Shown here one piece after another: positions 4,940-5,125 of a DNA stretch of 5,125 nt; within the stretch, counting starts at the first letter, position 1; every line of letters starts with the position of its first letter. The notes under the pieces are model-generated. The model was given only the letters and a program-made list of their open reading frames with translations. It made no database searches and was not told the origin of the DNA. The stretch is from contig VGCB01000247.1 of assembly GCA_016870235.1 (NCBI GenBank), positions 1 through 5,125 of the forward strand. The letters run 5' to 3'. Both the position numbers and the translations under genes were made by a program. Source of the DNA: Actinomycetota bacterium (GTDB lineage Bacteria > Actinomycetota > Thermoleophilia > Gaiellales > Gaiellaceae).

Positions 4940-5125
4940 ATGATCCGCGACGGGAAGAGCTACATGGTCCGTTACCGGCGAGGCGGCCGTGGCTACCGGC
5001 TCGAACACGCAGGCACGTTCAGACGGCTCGATCACGCGAGGGAACGCGCGAGACTCACTGGCGGCTGGCTCGCGCTCAGCCTCGATCCGCGCCAGGAGCT
5101 CGCGAAGGTCGCCACGGAGGAACGA
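4940..5125 (+). CDS. Tyrosine recombinase/phage integrase, N-terminal part, runs off the right edge
   Basis: Sixty-two codons are open to the window edge. They read DGKSYMVRYRRGGRGYRLEH, then AGTFRRLDHARERARLTGGW and LALSLDPRQELAKVATEER. The Y-M-V-R-Y-R-R-G-G...AGTF...A..R..L..G.LA...DP sequence is the N-terminal arm-binding type domain of actinomycete phage/ICE integrases, preceding the core-binding and catalytic domains that would lie beyond 5125. The intact enzyme would integrate and excise the mobile element. ATG 4940 is in frame but overlaps the GATC join and has no ribosome binding site, so the true N-terminus may be missing. Codon use resembles the rest of the window. Without the catalytic R-H-R-Y residues in view the family call rests on the N-terminal pattern only. 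Confidence 0.65.
   Translation, partial: MIRDGKSYMVRYRRGGRGYRLEHAGTFRRLDHARERARLTGGWLALSLDPRQELAKVATEER
4942..4945. other. GATC join between HTH and integrase pieces
   Basis: Reverse-strand HTH homology begins R-I-I-R-E-A with the ATC inside this GATC, and forward integrase homology begins I-R-D-G-K-S-Y from the same bases. The strands switch here. Confidence 0.5.

Larger units (their letters stand above)
4788..4945 (-). pseudogene. XRE-family helix-turn-helix domain, N-terminal fragment
   Basis: The reverse strand reads RIIREARLRAGLTQAELAEK, then SGRDRTVVARWEQGLVAPSV, then DTLVELVQACGFD. This is a complete XRE/Cro helix-turn-helix: helix 2 LTQAELAEKSG, recognition helix DRTVVARWEQG, and the APSVDTLVELVQACG closing helix. 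After GFD at the GATC 4788-4791 the frame becomes antisense nucleotidyltransferase sequence. At the other end the codons for R-I-I-R sit on GATC 4942-4945, and upstream there is no ATG or GTG before a stop, so the native start is lost (a TTG at 4926 lies inside the domain). In relatives such a domain sits just before the nucleotidyltransferase on the same strand and would regulate that module. Here the two face each other tail to tail. There is no GATC inside the piece. Confidence 0.8.

Noticed and set aside
3950..5125. Template-switch chimeras of whole-genome amplification as the cause of the alternating strands
   Set aside because: Four strand switches within about 720 bases is far denser than such chimeras usually are, and the coincidence of every join with GATC is better explained by ligation of cut ends.
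1..5125. tRNA, rRNA, CRISPR array, insertion-sequence ends or att direct repeats
   Set aside because: I looked for clover-leaf sequence near the integrase, regular short repeats and terminal inverted repeats with a transposase, and found none I could support.

Overview
The window is about two-thirds G+C, with G/C-rich third codon positions and dense, mostly gap-free coding. The gene content is an OmpR-type two-component pair, a tandem universal stress protein, contractile-tail baseplate genes, and MobF relaxase, XRE/nucleotidyltransferase and tyrosine integrase remnants of a mobile element. This suggests a high-GC actinomycete (Actinomycetota, possibly Thermoleophilia-like). That placement is an inference from composition and remembered family resemblance, not from a marker gene.

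Layout. (1) Positions 1-1374, minus strand: the C-terminal half of a gpJ-like baseplate assembly protein, then a P2 gpI-like tail protein that runs off the left edge. These are neighbouring parts of a contractile injection system or phage-tail-like cluster. The baseplate gene has lost its N-terminus and carries a one-base frameshift near 640, so its real reading frame is easy to miss. (2) Positions 1371-2788, plus strand: a histidine kinase fragment (dimerisation/phosphoacceptor and ATPase domains, no sensor part) overlapping an intact OmpR-family response regulator by ATGA. (3) Positions 2850-3665, minus strand: an intact two-domain UspA protein with a strong ribosome binding site. (4) Positions 3666-3950: no confident gene. 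(5) Positions 3950-5125: a run of short gene pieces in alternating orientation. In order these are a relaxase helicase piece (+), a later piece of the same domain (-), a nucleotidyltransferase (+), the XRE helix-turn-helix domain that normally partners it (-), and the N-terminus of a tyrosine recombinase (+, open at the right edge).

The most striking observation is that five places where one gene homology stops and another begins (1371-1374, 4228-4231, 4305-4308, 4788-4791, 4942-4945) each coincide with a GATC tetranucleotide. The two shortest pieces (4228-4308 and 4788-4945) contain no internal GATC. GATC occurs roughly once per 90 bases here by my manual count, so five coincidences are unlikely by chance. 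The simplest reading is that the sequence was joined at GATC-cut ends, either as a restriction/proximity-ligation or cloning chimera, or less likely by cutting and end joining in the cell. Neighbourhood conclusions across these joins should therefore not be trusted. The blocks 1-1374, 1371-about 3760 and the individual pieces to the right should be treated as separate loci until long reads confirm the order.

Within intact blocks the biology is ordinary. The kinase and regulator form a translationally coupled signalling pair. The Usp protein stands alone and converges on the regulator. The tail genes are part of a larger cluster to the left. I see no convincing new system. The unusual content is the pattern of joins itself.
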